A DNA stretch of 64,000 nucleotides from Phaeodactylibacter xiamenensis (GCF_000759025.1 NZ_JPOS01000039.1:1-64000); one strand, 5' to 3'. Positions 1 through 9,951 are shown, numbered from the stretch's first letter. A program made the numbers and translations. Notes: a model not told the origin generated them from the letters alone.

Positions 1-189
1 CTGGAAGAGATGTGGCTGATCCGAAAAACGGCTCATGCCAAAGCCTGGGCCTGGTCGGTACAGTCTATCCGGCTATATCTGCTAAAAGTAGCTGCCCAGG
101 TTCATGAAACGGTTCGCAGGATACACATTCGTTTTTCGCGAGCCTTTTCCCAACAGAACCTGTTCCGAGAAGTGATGATGCAGTGTTAG
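1..189 (+). CDS. Transposase, C-terminal fragment (IS1380-like)
   Basis: An open frame enters from the left edge and stops at TAG 187-189, giving 62 residues. It contains LLKVAAQV, an Arg-rich stretch (VRRIHIRFSRAF) and an ending LFREVMMQC. This matches my recollection of the C-terminal tail of IS1380-family DDE transposases, where an R.LLK..ARV stretch is followed by a basic helix and LFR near the end. The catalytic part lies outside the window, so the family call is inferred and neither intactness nor the inverted repeats can be judged. It lies upstream of the dcw cluster and in the same orientation. Confidence 0.5.
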   Translation: MEEMWLIRKTAHAKAWAWSVQSIRLYLLKVAAQVHETVRRIHIRFSRAFSQQNLFREVMMQC

Positions 190-376
190 TGGCTCGCCAG
201 CCAGGTGTCAACAAGGAGGGGGTTTTTTCTACAGGGGGCAAGCCCTGGAGGGAAGGCTATGCCCTTGGCTCATCATTTTCGGCTTTTTTCCGGCAAAATG
301 AGAAAAAATTCTTGGCGAAGGAAAATTTAATTCTATTCCAACCGGGAGCCAAGGAGTAGTTTTGATAAAATCAGCG

Positions 377-413
377 CGGCATGGAGTTAAAATTTAATTT
401 CAACTCCATGCCG
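377..413. repeat. Perfect 12-bp inverted repeat (hairpin)
   Basis: CGGCATGGAGTT (377-388) and AACTCCATGCCG (402-413) are perfect arms around an AT-rich loop. A second, looser pair, CTTGGC near 313 and GCCAAG near 347, lies just upstream. The stem is not followed by a T-run on the + strand, so it may belong to the end of the transposon or act as a boundary element ahead of mraZ. Apart from this hairpin and the MraZ boxes I see no gene in 190-654. Confidence 0.6.
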
Positions 414-588
414 TGAATAATCCGGGCAAAGTGGGAATTTGAGTTTAGGTTTCCCACGCTTTCCCACATTGATTCAATATAGTTTTTCGGTCTTTGTCAT
501 CAAAAAGCATGGAGAAGTGCCATTTTTTTGATGATACCGGTCTGTAAGCACATTGTTTTTTTGGATGTGAGGAACTTTTTAGGCAGAA

Positions 589-625
589 AAGGTGGTAAAA
601 AGTGGTAAAAAGTGTCAGAAAGTAA
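589..625 (+). promoter_or_regulatory. MraZ operator: tandem AAAGTG boxes at 10-bp period
   Basis: Boxes AAGGTGG (589-595), AAAGTGG (599-605) and AAAGTGT (609-615) are followed by a half box AAAGTAA (619-625), each separated by 3 nt. This fits the AAAGTG[T/G]-N3 repeat described as the MraZ binding site, and it lies 30-66 nt before the mraZ start. A further AAAGTGG is at 428-434, and two inverted TTCCCAC copies lie at about 451-467. The layout implies that MraZ regulates the dcw operon from here. Confidence 0.65.
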
Positions 626-654
626 TACATTTGAAGAAATGACTAGGTGAAGAA

Positions 655-1128
655 GTGAATTTCGAACAGCTATTAGGCGAATACGAGTGCAAGATAGATG
701 CCAAAGGGCGCATGCGGATGCCGAGCGGGCTGATTGCTCAACTCGGCGAAGGCGAAGCACTTTCTTTCGTCATCAACCGGGGCTTTGAACAATGCCTCAT
801 GCTGTACCCGGAACCGGTCTGGGAGCGGATCACCAACGAGATCAATCAGTTGAATCTCTACAATAAAAAGAACCGCAACTTCGTCCGTTACTTCTACCGA
901 GGCGCACAGAAAGTCTCTATGGACAGTGCGGACCGCATCCTGGTCTCCAAGCGCCTGTTGGAATACGCGGGCATTGACAAAGAAGTGGTCCTGTCGGCTT
1001 ATAACGACAGAATTGAAATATGGGCAGCCGATCAGTACGAGGCGCTGCTGGATGAAGAACCGGAGGATTTCTCCGATCTCGCAGAAGACGTACTGGGCAA
1101 GGCAAACGGCAAAGCACCTGAGCTATGA
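655..1128 (+). CDS. mraZ: Transcriptional regulator MraZ
   Basis: 157 residues, the usual size for MraZ. MraZ is a DNA-binding protein with two SpoVT/AbrB-like halves that controls the dcw operon. The first half has GEYECKIDAKGRMRMPSGL, and the second has DSADRILVSKRLLEYAGI with the typical R..(V/I)....L.eya pattern. The start is a GTG at 655. The stop overlaps the rsmH start (ATGA at 1125-1128), so the two are translationally coupled. Tandem AAAGTG boxes just upstream are the probable autoregulatory site. It is the first gene of the cluster. Confidence 0.95.
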   Translation: MNFEQLLGEYECKIDAKGRMRMPSGLIAQLGEGEALSFVINRGFEQCLMLYPEPVWERITNEINQLNLYNKKNRNFVRYFYRGAQKVSMDSADRILVSKRLLEYAGIDKEVVLSAYNDRIEIWAADQYEALLDEEPEDFSDLAEDVLGKANGKAPEL

Positions 1129-2024
1129 GTTACCACCTCCCAGTAATGGCGCAACCTTGCATCGACGGGCTGGTGACCAACCCTGATGGTGTCTACGTGG
1201 ACGCTACTTTCGGCGGGGGCGGGCACTCCCGGCTTATTCTGGAGCACCTCGGTGCGCAGGGTAAGCTGGTAGGCTTCGATCAGGATGAAGATGCGTTGGC
1301 GAATGTGCCGGAAGATGAGCGGTTCATTTTCGTGCAGCACAACTTCCGCTTTCTGAAGCGCTTCCTGAAGTTGCACCGCATTCGTGAGGTGGACGGCATC
1401 ATGGCGGACCTGGGGGTTTCTTCCCATCAGCTGGATGTGCCGGAGCGTGGCTTTTCATTCCGTTTTGACGCACCGCTGGATATGCGGATGAATCAACAGC
1501 AGGAAGAGACCGCTGCGACTTTATTGCAGCGCCTGACGGCCGAGGAGCTTCAGGATATCCTGAGCCGTTTCGGGGAAGTGCGCAACGCCAAAACGCTGGC
1601 AGAGCAACTGGTGGCGGAACAACGGGTCAAACCAATTCAAACGATTGGTGAATTCCTGGCGGTCGTCGATCCACTTGTGCGCGGCAACCGGGCGCGGTAT
1701 CTGGCACAGGTATTTCAGGCACTGCGCATTGCTGTGAATGATGAAATGGGCGCACTGGAGGATTTCCTGAATCAGTGCCTCGAAGTGCTGAAACCCGGCG
1801 GCCGCTTAGTGGTGCTTTCTTACCACTCTCTGGAAGACCGCATGGTCAAGCATTTCCTGAAGACCGGGAATGTGGAGGGTGTACAGGAAAAGGATTTTTA
1901 TGGCAATATTGACCGGCCATTCAAAGTGCTGACCAAAAAAGCCGAGCTGCCCACAGAAGAAGAAATTGAGCGCAATTCCCGCGCCCGCAGCGCTAAGCTG
2001 AGGGTAGGGGAGCGCAAAGCATAA
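1125..2024 (+). CDS. rsmH: 16S rRNA (cytosine(1402)-N(4))-methyltransferase RsmH
   Basis: 299 residues, normal for RsmH (MraW). This SAM-dependent enzyme methylates N4 of C1402 in 16S rRNA. The N-terminal YHLPVM and the SAM-binding motif YVDATFGGGGHSRLIL are present, as are the family signature DLGVSSHQLD, RGFSFRFDAPLDMRM, VFQALRIAVNDE and LSYHSLEDRMVKHF. It overlaps mraZ by 4 nt and is followed 11 nt later by the ftsL-like gene, the standard dcw order. Confidence 0.97.
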   Translation: MSYHLPVMAQPCIDGLVTNPDGVYVDATFGGGGHSRLILEHLGAQGKLVGFDQDEDALANVPEDERFIFVQHNFRFLKRFLKLHRIREVDGIMADLGVSSHQLDVPERGFSFRFDAPLDMRMNQQQEETAATLLQRLTAEELQDILSRFGEVRNAKTLAEQLVAEQRVKPIQTIGEFLAVVDPLVRGNRARYLAQVFQALRIAVNDEMGALEDFLNQCLEVLKPGGRLVVLSYHSLEDRMVKHFLKTGNVEGVQEKDFYGNIDRPFKVLTKKAELPTEEEIERNSRARSAKLRVGERKA

Positions 2025-2035
2025 ATGAAAACCAA

Positions 2036-2383
2036 ATGGCAAAGAGACAAAGCCCAATCGCAGGTCTGTTCGACATGGGGGTCTGGAGCAAAAAGCTGCT
2101 GCAGGACCAACTGTTCTACATCCTGTTCCTGGGGTTTCTGACCTTTGTCTACATCGCCAATTCTCACCTTGCGGAGCGGAATGTACGGGAGATTCAAACC
2201 CTACAGAAGGACCTCAAGGAAATGCGCTGGTACTACATGTCTCTGCAATCAGAGAACATGTACAATGCCAAGCGTTCGGAAGTGGCTAAACGGGTGAAAG
2301 ACAATGGTCTGCGCCCGCATGCATCAAAGCTGAACCGAATACAGGTACGACAGGAATCTTATCAGTTAGGAGATGGATATTAA
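2036..2383 (+). CDS. ftsL: FtsL-like cell division membrane protein
   Basis: 115 residues with one transmembrane segment at about 24-42 (LFYILFLGFLTFVYIA), followed by a coiled-coil-like extracytoplasmic part. It fits the short bitopic FtsL of Bacteroidota, which joins FtsQ and FtsB in the divisome and supports FtsI/FtsW. The sequence is poorly conserved, so the call rests on topology, size and position between rsmH and ftsI. Its 3' end overlaps the ftsI start by 11 nt. Confidence 0.75.
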   Translation: MAKRQSPIAGLFDMGVWSKKLLQDQLFYILFLGFLTFVYIANSHLAERNVREIQTLQKDLKEMRWYYMSLQSENMYNAKRSEVAKRVKDNGLRPHASKLNRIQVRQESYQLGDGY

Positions 2384-4526
2384 GAACGAAGTCCTTTACC
2401 GGGTCTACTTTCTCCTGTTCGGCATCGTCGTTCCGGTAGCGTTGATATTGATCTATCGTACCGTTGATTTGGCCGTCTTAAATGGCGACAAATGGCGCAA
2501 AGCCGGGGAGGATAATTATATGGATTACCGGACGATTGAAGCCGACCGGGGCAATATCTTTGCTGAAGATGGCAGCCTCCTGGCAACGTCTATTCCGTAC
2601 TTCAATATCCGCTTTGACCCTCTGGCTGCTACGGACGAGGCCTTTGAAGAAAATCTGGATACCCTGGCACACTGCCTGGCTTACTACGTCCTGGAAGATG
2701 TGACGGTGGGGGGGGCGAGGGAATATCTGTTGGAGTTGCGTGGTGGTACTGACCGCTACGTATTATTAAAAAAGCAAGTCTCCTACGCGGAGAAAAAGTT
2801 CATTGAATCGTTTCCATTATTTCGACTAGGCCGCAATGGTGGCGGCTTCATTGCCGTGAAACGCAGTGAGCGCAAACGGCCCTTTGGCATCCTGGCACAG
2901 CGTACCGTTGGGTATGTCCGTGACGGAGCCAAGCCAATAGGGCTTGAGGGTTACTATGACGAAGTACTGGGCGGGGAGCCCGGTCAGCAGTTGATGGTCT
3001 GCGTAGATCGCCGGAAAGACCTTTGGATGCCGGTGGATGACCTTAGTGCGATAGAGCCTCAAAGTGGCAATGACATCGTTACCACCATCGACCTTGACAT
3101 TCAGGACATCGCCGAGCGGGCCCTGAACCGTGCGGTGAATGCCCACGATGCAGAATGGGGCACCGCCATAGTGCTCGAAGTTGAAACGGGCGCTGTCCGG
3201 GCCATCGCCAACCTTGGCCGAACCGATCAGGGCTGGTGGGAGACCTACAACTTCGCCGTTGGAACAGCAGGTGAGCCAGGGTCTACCTTCAAGGCAGCAT
3301 CTGTATTGGCACTGCTTGAAGATGAGTACCTGACCCTCGATGACTCCATTCGCATCTATAATGGTAAGGCGGAGTTCTACGAAGAGACGATGGAGGACGC
3401 CTCACCCTACAGCTACCGTATGGATACCATCAAGCTGCGGGAGGCATTCGAAATCTCTTCTAACGTGGGAATTGCTAAAACCATTGAGCAGTTCTACGGA
3501 GAAAAGAATGACGGTAATGACGATGAGGGCGCTGCCCGCTTCGTCCGGCGCCTCAAGCAGTTCAACTTGCATCAGCCTGTTGGACTGGAAATAGAAGGGG
3601 AAGCCAATCCTTATATCAAGGAAGCCTATAGCGAAGAAGACTACTGGAGCGGCACAACGTTGCCCTGGATGTCGATCGGCTATGAACTGGAACTGACCCC
3701 TCTGCAACTGCTGACCTTTTATAACGCTGTGGCAAACGGGGGCAAAATGATGAAGCCCTATCTGGTCTCCGCCATACAGCGGATGGGCAAAATGGAAGAG
3801 CAGTTTTACCCAACGGTAATTAACCGCCGCATCGCTTCTCCAAAAGCCATTAACCAACTGCAGGAGTTGCTGCGGGCGGTGGTGGAAAGCGAACGGGGTA
3901 CGGCTCATGACTTGTATACCGATAAGTACAGCTTTGCCGGGAAGACCGGTACAGCTCAGGTCAACTATAAAAAAGGGTCCAGAGGGACAAGTATCGGGGG
4001 GCATCAGGCTTCTTTTGTCGGGTATTTCCCGGCGGAAGCTCCAAAGTATTCCTGCATCGTGGTCATCAATAAGCCACGCCGCGGCGGGTTCTACGGTGGT
4101 GATGTAGCCGGGCCGGTCTTCCGGGAAATCGCAGACAACATCTACCGGGTGAAACCGGCGCTGCACCCGGTACTCAATGCTCAGGCACCGCCAGCTTACC
4201 TGGAAAATACGCTGCCGGGTATGAGTATTGGAGCACAGGACGACTACCGGTCGCTATTGGCTTACCTGGATATGGAGGTGCACGGGGAGCCCGAAACCCA
4301 AATGGCAGTACTGCGCCCCCGTTCAGATAGTTTGATGATGGAAACCCGGACGATGGCAGAAGAAACAGTGCCAAATGTAGTCGGGCTGGGATTGCGGGAT
4401 GCCCTGCATGTGCTGGAAAACCGCGGGCTGAAAGTCTCGGTGGAAGGCGTAGGTAAAGTGGCCCGGCAGTCTATCATCCCTGGCACAAGAATCCGCGGGC
4501 AGCAGATAAAGCTTTACTTGCGGTAG
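2373..4526 (+). CDS. ftsI: Penicillin-binding protein FtsI (PBP3-type transpeptidase) with PASTA domain
   Basis: 717 residues. It cross-links septal peptidoglycan. A transmembrane helix lies at about 9-29, then the dimerisation domain with ADRGNIFAEDG, then the transpeptidase. The acyl-ester site is STFK (GEPGSTFKAAS), the second motif is SSN (FEISSNVGIAK) and the third is KTG (AGKTGTAQV). A single PASTA domain closes the protein (TVPNVVGLGLRDAL to IKLYLR). Class B PBPs with one PASTA are usual in Bacteroidota. It is encoded directly before murE. Confidence 0.95.
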   Translation: MDIKNEVLYRVYFLLFGIVVPVALILIYRTVDLAVLNGDKWRKAGEDNYMDYRTIEADRGNIFAEDGSLLATSIPYFNIRFDPLAATDEAFEENLDTLAHCLAYYVLEDVTVGGAREYLLELRGGTDRYVLLKKQVSYAEKKFIESFPLFRLGRNGGGFIAVKRSERKRPFGILAQRTVGYVRDGAKPIGLEGYYDEVLGGEPGQQLMVCVDRRKDLWMPVDDLSAIEPQSGNDIVTTIDLDIQDIAERALNRAVNAHDAEWGTAIVLEVETGAVRAIANLGRTDQGWWETYNFAVGTAGEPGSTFKAASVLALLEDEYLTLDDSIRIYNGKAEFYEETMEDASPYSYRMDTIKLREAFEISSNVGIAKTIEQFYGEKNDGNDDEGAARFVRRLKQFNLHQPVGLEIEGEANPYIKEAYSEEDYWSGTTLPWMSIGYELELTPLQLLTFYNAVANGGKMMKPYLVSAIQRMGKMEEQFYPTVINRRIASPKAINQLQELLRAVVESERGTAHDLYTDKYSFAGKTGTAQVNYKKGSRGTSIGGHQASFVGYFPAEAPKYSCIVVINKPRRGGFYGGDVAGPVFREIADNIYRVKPALHPVLNAQAPPAYLENTLPGMSIGAQDDYRSLLAYLDMEVHGEPETQMAVLRPRSDSLMMETRTMAEETVPNVVGLGLRDALHVLENRGLKVSVEGVGKVARQSIIPGTRIRGQQIKLYLR

Positions 4527-4592
4527 CAGGATAAAACAAAACGAAACCAACACCGGAGTACGAAAAGCTCTGAATAAAAACTAGGATGTAGC

Positions 4593-6059
4593 ATGTCTGC
4601 AACACTCGAAACCCTCCTGGAACCTGTAAAGGTCCTGGCTGCCAACGGGCCGCTGGGGCAAGAGGTTGGAAGCTTGCAGTTTGATTCCCGGAAAGTAAAG
4701 CGTGGTGATGTGTTCATTGCCATCCGGGGCACACAGGTCGATGGGCACGATTATATCGCCTCGGCCGTGGAAAAGGGAGCTACCGCAATCATTGCAGAAA
4801 CGCTGCCCGAAACCCTGCCAGATCATTTGGCAAGTGTGCAGGTAGCCGATAGCGCAAAGGCGCTCGGCGAGATGGCCAGTCTTTTTTACGGTGAGCCATC
4901 GAAACAATTGAAATTGGTAGGGGTGACCGGCACCAACGGCAAAACGACCACCGTAACCCTGCTTCATGAGTTATTCCTGAAGCTGGGCTACAAGGCGGGG
5001 CTGCTGTCTACGGTGCGCAATAAGATTGGTGAAACCCCGCTGCCGGCAACGCATACCACGCCCGATGCCCTGTCCGTACAGGCATTGCTGCGGGAAATGG
5101 TGGATGCCGGTTGCGACTATGCCTTCATGGAAGTCAGTTCCCACGCAGCGCATCAGCGGCGTATTGCGGGGCTTGACTTTGACGGGGCAGTATTCACCAA
5201 TATTACGCACGATCACCTCGATTACCATAAAACGTTTAAGGCCTACATCGAGGCCAAAAAAATGTTCTTTGACATGTTGCCTGACACCGCCTTTGCCCTG
5301 GTCAACGTTGATGACCGCCGGGGGGAGGTGATGTTACAAAATACTTTAGCCAAACGCTATACCTATAGCCTTCGGTCTATGGCCAACTTCCGGGCAAAGC
5401 TCCTGGATAATTCGGTCACTGGCCTGCAGTTGCTGATGGATGAGCAGGAAGTATTCAGCCGCCTGATTGGCGATTTCAATGCCTACAACCTGCTCGCTGT
5501 TTACAGTGTAGCCGTGCTGCTGGGGCAGGACCGGATGGAAACCCTTACGGCGCTGAGTGAACTTGGCGCAGTGGACGGGCGCTTTGAAACCATCGTTACG
5601 CCCGGCAAAAGCTACATCGGCATCGTCGATTACGCTCATACGCCGGACGCGCTGGAGAAAGTGCTGCAGACCATTGATCAGCTCCGGCAGCGGGACAGCC
5701 GGGTCATTACGGTGGTAGGCTGTGGTGGCGACCGGGATAAAACCAAACGCCCGGTCATGGCCAAAACGGCCTGTGCGCTGAGCGATCAGGTGATCCTGAC
5801 CTCAGACAACCCCCGTAGCGAAGACCCGGAAGCGATACTGGAAGAGATGTGGAAAGGGGTGCCAAAGGACGCAACCCGTAAGGTGCTGACGATTGTCAAC
5901 CGGCGGGAGGCTATCCGGACGGCTGCCGCACTGGCACAAGGAACCGATATCGTACTGATTGCCGGCAAAGGGCATGAGAAGTATCAGGAAATTAACGGAG
6001 AACGGCTGCCCTTTGATGACAAAGCAGAATTAGAGGGAGCGCTACAGGATAAATCTTAG
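4593..6059 (+). CDS. murE: UDP-N-acetylmuramoyl-tripeptide synthetase MurE (meso-DAP type)
   Basis: 488 residues. Cytoplasmic Mur ligase that adds the third amino acid to UDP-MurNAc-L-Ala-D-Glu using ATP. The P-loop is GVTGTNGKTTTVTLL, the central domain has MEVSSHA and NITHDHLDYH, and the C-terminal domain carries DNPRSEDP. DNPR is the established signature of enzymes using meso-diaminopimelate, so this cell wall is predicted to be A1-gamma type. murF does not follow it, as is common in Bacteroidota dcw clusters. Confidence 0.96.
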   Translation: MSATLETLLEPVKVLAANGPLGQEVGSLQFDSRKVKRGDVFIAIRGTQVDGHDYIASAVEKGATAIIAETLPETLPDHLASVQVADSAKALGEMASLFYGEPSKQLKLVGVTGTNGKTTTVTLLHELFLKLGYKAGLLSTVRNKIGETPLPATHTTPDALSVQALLREMVDAGCDYAFMEVSSHAAHQRRIAGLDFDGAVFTNITHDHLDYHKTFKAYIEAKKMFFDMLPDTAFALVNVDDRRGEVMLQNTLAKRYTYSLRSMANFRAKLLDNSVTGLQLLMDEQEVFSRLIGDFNAYNLLAVYSVAVLLGQDRMETLTALSELGAVDGRFETIVTPGKSYIGIVDYAHTPDALEKVLQTIDQLRQRDSRVITVVGCGGDRDKTKRPVMAKTACALSDQVILTSDNPRSEDPEAILEEMWKGVPKDATRKVLTIVNRREAIRTAAALAQGTDIVLIAGKGHEKYQEINGERLPFDDKAELEGALQDKS

Positions 6060-6133
6060 CAGAAGGCCGGAGCTGCGCCCTAAATGATTATTTTAGCGGC
6101 GTTTCTTCAACCACCCAATAACTGATCAACACT

Positions 6134-7402
6134 ATGCTCATTCAACTCGTCGACTGGCTCGGCAATTCCATGGGAGACTTTTCAGGTGCAGGCTTGTTCC
6201 GGTACATCACGTTCCGGGCGGGCGCGGCTGCAGTTTTATCCCTGATCATCTCTATGGTTTTTGGTGGCCGCATTATCAACTACCTGCGCTATCTGCAAGT
6301 AGGGGAGACGGTGCGCGACCTGGGGCTGGCTGGTCAGCTGAGTAAGCAAGGTACGCCGACGATGGGGGGCATTATCATCATCATGGCCATTCTGATTCCC
6401 TGTCTGCTGCTGGCTGACCTGAGTAATGTATACGTTGTGCTCATGATTGTCAGTACGGTTTGGATGGCTACAATCGGGTTTATCGATGACTACATTAAGG
6501 TGTTCCGCAAAAACAAGGAAGGCCTGCGTGGTACTTTCAAAGTGCTGGGGCAGGTTGGCCTGGGGTTGTTGATTGCCCTGACGATGATCCTGAGTGAAGA
6601 CATCGTAGTCCGCCTGGAAGTAGACGAAGCAGCCGAGTTGGGCTATACCGAAATGGTGGGAGATACCATCCACGTCCCTGCAGACCTGGCCTACGTTGGG
6701 CCTGCGGAAAAGGGCGATTACAAAGCCAACCTGACCAATGTCCCGTTCCTTAAAGGTAATCGCCTGGATTATGCCTGGCTGATGCCGATTCAGGAGCCTT
6801 CTGCTTCGCGCTGGGTGTGGTTGTTGTTTGTGCCTTTGGTCATTTTCGTAGTCACTGCCGTTTCCAACGCTGCCAACCTCACGGACGGGCTGGACGGGCT
6901 GGCGACGGGTGTTTCCGGTATCATTGGTGCTGCACTCGGCATCTTTGCCTACGTTTCGGGCAATGCCATCGCCGCCAACTACCTGAACATCCTGCACCTG
7001 CCGGGCACCGGAGAACTGGTGATTTTTGCGGCCTGCTTTGTGGGGGCGACCCTGGGCTTTTTGTGGTACAACTCCTTTCCCGCTCAGATTTTCATGGGCG
7101 ATACCGGGAGTTTGACCCTGGGCGGTATCATCGCTGCTATGGCCATCATCCTCCGTAAAGAGCTGCTGATCCCCCTGCTGTGCGGTATTTTTCTGGTGGA
7201 AAACCTATCGGTAGTGCTGCAGGTCAGCTATTTTAAATACACCAAGCGCAAATACGGCGAAGGCCGGCGCATATTCCTGATGTCCCCCCTGCATCACCAC
7301 TATCAGAAAAAAGGCATGCCGGAAGTGAAAATCGTCACCCGTTTCTGGATCATCGGTATCCTACTGGCGGTATTGACGATCATCACGCTGAAAATCCGGT
7401 AG
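6134..7402 (+). CDS. mraY: Phospho-N-acetylmuramoyl-pentapeptide transferase MraY
   Basis: 422 residues, about 60 more than the proteobacterial enzyme. It transfers phospho-MurNAc-pentapeptide to undecaprenyl phosphate, making lipid I in the inner membrane. Visible motifs are [45 protein letters not shown] and [11 protein letters not shown]. The extra length is a hydrophilic loop at about 158-210 rich in acidic residues, an insertion typical of Bacteroidota MraY. Multiple hydrophobic helices are clear. Confidence 0.96.
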   Translation: MLIQLVDWLGNSMGDFSGAGLFRYITFRAGAAAVLSLIISMVFGGRIINYLRYLQVGETVRDLGLAGQLSKQGTPTMGGIIIIMAILIPCLLLADLSNVYVVLMIVSTVWMATIGFIDDYIKVFRKNKEGLRGTFKVLGQVGLGLLIALTMILSEDIVVRLEVDEAAELGYTEMVGDTIHVPADLAYVGPAEKGDYKANLTNVPFLKGNRLDYAWLMPIQEPSASRWVWLLFVPLVIFVVTAVSNAANLTDGLDGLATGVSGIIGAALGIFAYVSGNAIAANYLNILHLPGTGELVIFAACFVGATLGFLWYNSFPAQIFMGDTGSLTLGGIIAAMAIILRKELLIPLLCGIFLVENLSVVLQVSYFKYTKRKYGEGRRIFLMSPLHHHYQKKGMPEVKIVTRFWIIGILLAVLTIITLKIR

Positions 7403-7493
7403 TCACCAACACATTACACAAATAAACAAATATGCACCAGAATCACCTTAGCTGTGGTTCTGGTTTCGGTATATGACCGGAAAACGCTGAAAC

Positions 7494-8798
7494 ATGAAAA
7501 ACATCGTCATACTCGGAGCCGGCGAAAGTGGCGTAGGCGCTGCCCTGCTGGCTCAACAAAACAGGCATCATGTCTTTGTCTCCGACCGCGGGGGCATTGC
7601 AGAAAAATACAAGCGTGAGCTGGAAAGCCACGGCATTGCATACGAAGAAGGGCAACACACCCGGGACCGTATCCTGCAGGCCGATGAGGTGATCAAAAGC
7701 CCGGGCATTCCCGATCACGTACCCTTGATAAAAGAACTGGTAGGCAAAGGCATACCGGTTATTGCTGAAATTGAATACGCAGCCCGCTACCAACAATCAA
7801 AAGTGATGGGAATTACGGGCAGCAACGGAAAAACCACCACCACCCGCCTGGCTTTCCACCTGCTGCAAACCGCAGGGTTTGATGTGGAAATGGGCGGTAA
7901 TGTCGGCAAAAGCTTTGCCCGCTGCCTCACGGAGGCCCACCGGGCGTACTACGTGCTGGAGCTGAGCAGCTTTCAACTGGATGGTATCGTGGACTTCCGG
8001 CCGGATATTGGGATGATCCTTAATATCTCGCCGGACCACCTCGACCGCTATGATTACAAAATGGAAAACTATATCCGGTCTAAATTCCGGATTACCATGA
8101 ATCAGCGGCCGGACGATGTCTTCCTGTATCAGGCAGAGAATGAGCATATCGCTGCTTTTCTGCCAGAGCACGACATTCAGGCGGAAGCGCTGCCGTTGCT
8201 GCGGGCGGCCCTCACGGAAAACAGCTTTACAGCTGGCGGTCATCATTTTGACCTTCGGCCAACTAAGCTTCGGGGAGAGCACAACGCATTCAACGCATTG
8301 TTTGCCACTACGGCAGCACTACGTTGGGGCGCAGCGCCGGAGGCTATACAGCGAGGGCTGGAAACTTTCACTCCGGTACCGCACCGTATGGAGGTGGTGG
8401 GCACTTATCAGGGTGTGGAGTATATCAATGACAGCAAAGCCACGAATGTGGATGCGGTGTACTACGCACTCGATGCCATGCCAAAGGGCGTGGTTTGGAT
8501 TGCCGGCGGGCAAGACAAAGGCAACGATTACGAGCCCCTGCTGCCGCTCGTCCGGGAAAAAGTCCGGGCTATGGTGGCGCTGGGCATTGACAATACGAAA
8601 CTGAAAGCCACTTTCGGGAACCTGGTAGACACCTTTGTGGAAGCCCGGTCGGCAGAAGAGGCGGTCGAACAGGCCGCAGGGCTGGCAAAAAACGGAGAAA
8701 AAGTCCTCCTTTCGCCAGCGTGCGCCAGCTTCGATTTATTTAAAAATTACGAACAACGGGGCGAGCTGTTTAAGGCAGCCGTCCGGCAATTAAAATAA
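7494..8798 (+). CDS. murD: UDP-N-acetylmuramoylalanine--D-glutamate ligase MurD
   Basis: 434 residues. It adds D-glutamate to UDP-MurNAc-L-Ala. The N-terminal Rossmann part has ILGAGESGVGAALLA, the ATP loop is GITGSNGKTTTTRL, and the central domain has ELSSFQLD and NISPDHLDRY. The C-terminal domain contains NDSKATNVDA and GGQDKGNDY, both conserved in MurD, plus LSPACASFDLF near the end. It starts 91 nt after mraY and ends 10 nt before ftsW. Confidence 0.96.
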   Translation: MKNIVILGAGESGVGAALLAQQNRHHVFVSDRGGIAEKYKRELESHGIAYEEGQHTRDRILQADEVIKSPGIPDHVPLIKELVGKGIPVIAEIEYAARYQQSKVMGITGSNGKTTTTRLAFHLLQTAGFDVEMGGNVGKSFARCLTEAHRAYYVLELSSFQLDGIVDFRPDIGMILNISPDHLDRYDYKMENYIRSKFRITMNQRPDDVFLYQAENEHIAAFLPEHDIQAEALPLLRAALTENSFTAGGHHFDLRPTKLRGEHNAFNALFATTAALRWGAAPEAIQRGLETFTPVPHRMEVVGTYQGVEYINDSKATNVDAVYYALDAMPKGVVWIAGGQDKGNDYEPLLPLVREKVRAMVALGIDNTKLKATFGNLVDTFVEARSAEEAVEQAAGLAKNGEKVLLSPACASFDLFKNYEQRGELFKAAVRQLK

Positions 8799-8808
8799 AC
8801 AGACAAGC

Positions 8809-9951
8809 ATGTCGCTAGCAACGAGAATATATGCAGAACTTCAGGGAGATCGCGCCATTTGGGCGGTGATAGCCCTGTTGGCGATGTTCTCGGTCATGGC
8901 GGTGTACAGCTCAACGGGCACATTGGCTTACCGGGAGATGGGCGGCAATACAGAGTCCTTCCTCGTCAAGCACTTTCTAATCGTAGTGGGCGGATTGTTC
9001 CTGACGTACCTGGCACACCTGATGCACTACATGAAGTATTCCCGTTCAGCGCCCGTGCTTTTGCTGATTTCGGTCCCACTGCTGATTTACACTATCGCCT
9101 TTGGAGCCGATATCAACGATGCCCGCCGTTGGATTGAAGTGCCCTTTGTCGGGGTGACTTTCCAAACGTCGGACTTTGCCAAGCTGGCGCTGATCATCTA
9201 CCTGGCCCGTATGATCGGGTCAAAGCAGGATTACATCAAAGACTTTCAGTCGGCTTTTGTACCGATCATTGTGCCGGTACTCATCATCTGCGGGCTGATT
9301 GCGCCGGCGGACTTGTCGACAGCCATTCTGCTGTTTTTCACGAGCATCATGATGATGTTTGTAGGAAGGGTCGCGCTACAGTATATCGCGTTGCTGTTGC
9401 TGCTGGGCATTGTGGTTTTTGCGATGCTGGTACTGCTTGGTGAGTTTTTCCCTGAGGTCGTCCGTTCCGATACCTGGGTCAACCGGGTCCGGGAATATAT
9501 GGACAACCCGGATGGCGGTTATCAGGTGCAGCAGGCAAAGATTGCTATGGCCAATGGCGAATGGCTGGGGCTGGGGCCGGGGAACAGTATTCAAAGGAAT
9601 TACCTGCCGTCCCCGTATTCTGACTTCATCTACGCTATCATCGTGGAGGAGTACGGCATCTTTGGTGGGTTTGCCATCATCGGCCTGTATGTGGCCTTGT
9701 TCTTCCGGTCTACCCGTTTGGTGACCAAGAGCCCCAAAGCGTTTGGTGCCATGCTTGTGATCGGGCTGAGCATTAGTCTCGTGCTGCAGGCCTTCATCAA
9801 TATCGCGGTTTCGGTCCACCTTGTACCTGTTACAGGGGTGACGCTGCCGATGGTGAGTATGGGCGGTACTTCGATCCTGTTCACTTGTATCTCCTTTGGG
9901 ATGATCCTGAGTGTGAGTAAGTATATTGAGACGGTTGATGGGGGAGGGTAG
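8809..9951 (+). CDS. ftsW: Cell division SEDS glycosyltransferase FtsW
   Basis: 380 residues, polytopic. Septal peptidoglycan polymerase of the SEDS family and partner of FtsI. Conserved pieces include MAVYSSTGTLAYR early, DARRWIEVPFVGVTFQTSDFAKLALI, the loop GLGPGNSIQRNYLPSPYSDFIYAIIVEEYG, and the tail PVTGVTLPMVSMGGTS. These define FtsW/RodA, and the dcw position favours FtsW. A G-rich repeat tract follows its stop. Confidence 0.95.
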   Translation: MSLATRIYAELQGDRAIWAVIALLAMFSVMAVYSSTGTLAYREMGGNTESFLVKHFLIVVGGLFLTYLAHLMHYMKYSRSAPVLLLISVPLLIYTIAFGADINDARRWIEVPFVGVTFQTSDFAKLALIIYLARMIGSKQDYIKDFQSAFVPIIVPVLIICGLIAPADLSTAILLFFTSIMMMFVGRVALQYIALLLLLGIVVFAMLVLLGEFFPEVVRSDTWVNRVREYMDNPDGGYQVQQAKIAMANGEWLGLGPGNSIQRNYLPSPYSDFIYAIIVEEYGIFGGFAIIGLYVALFFRSTRLVTKSPKAFGAMLVIGLSISLVLQAFINIAVSVHLVPVTGVTLPMVSMGGTSILFTCISFGMILSVSKYIETVDGGG

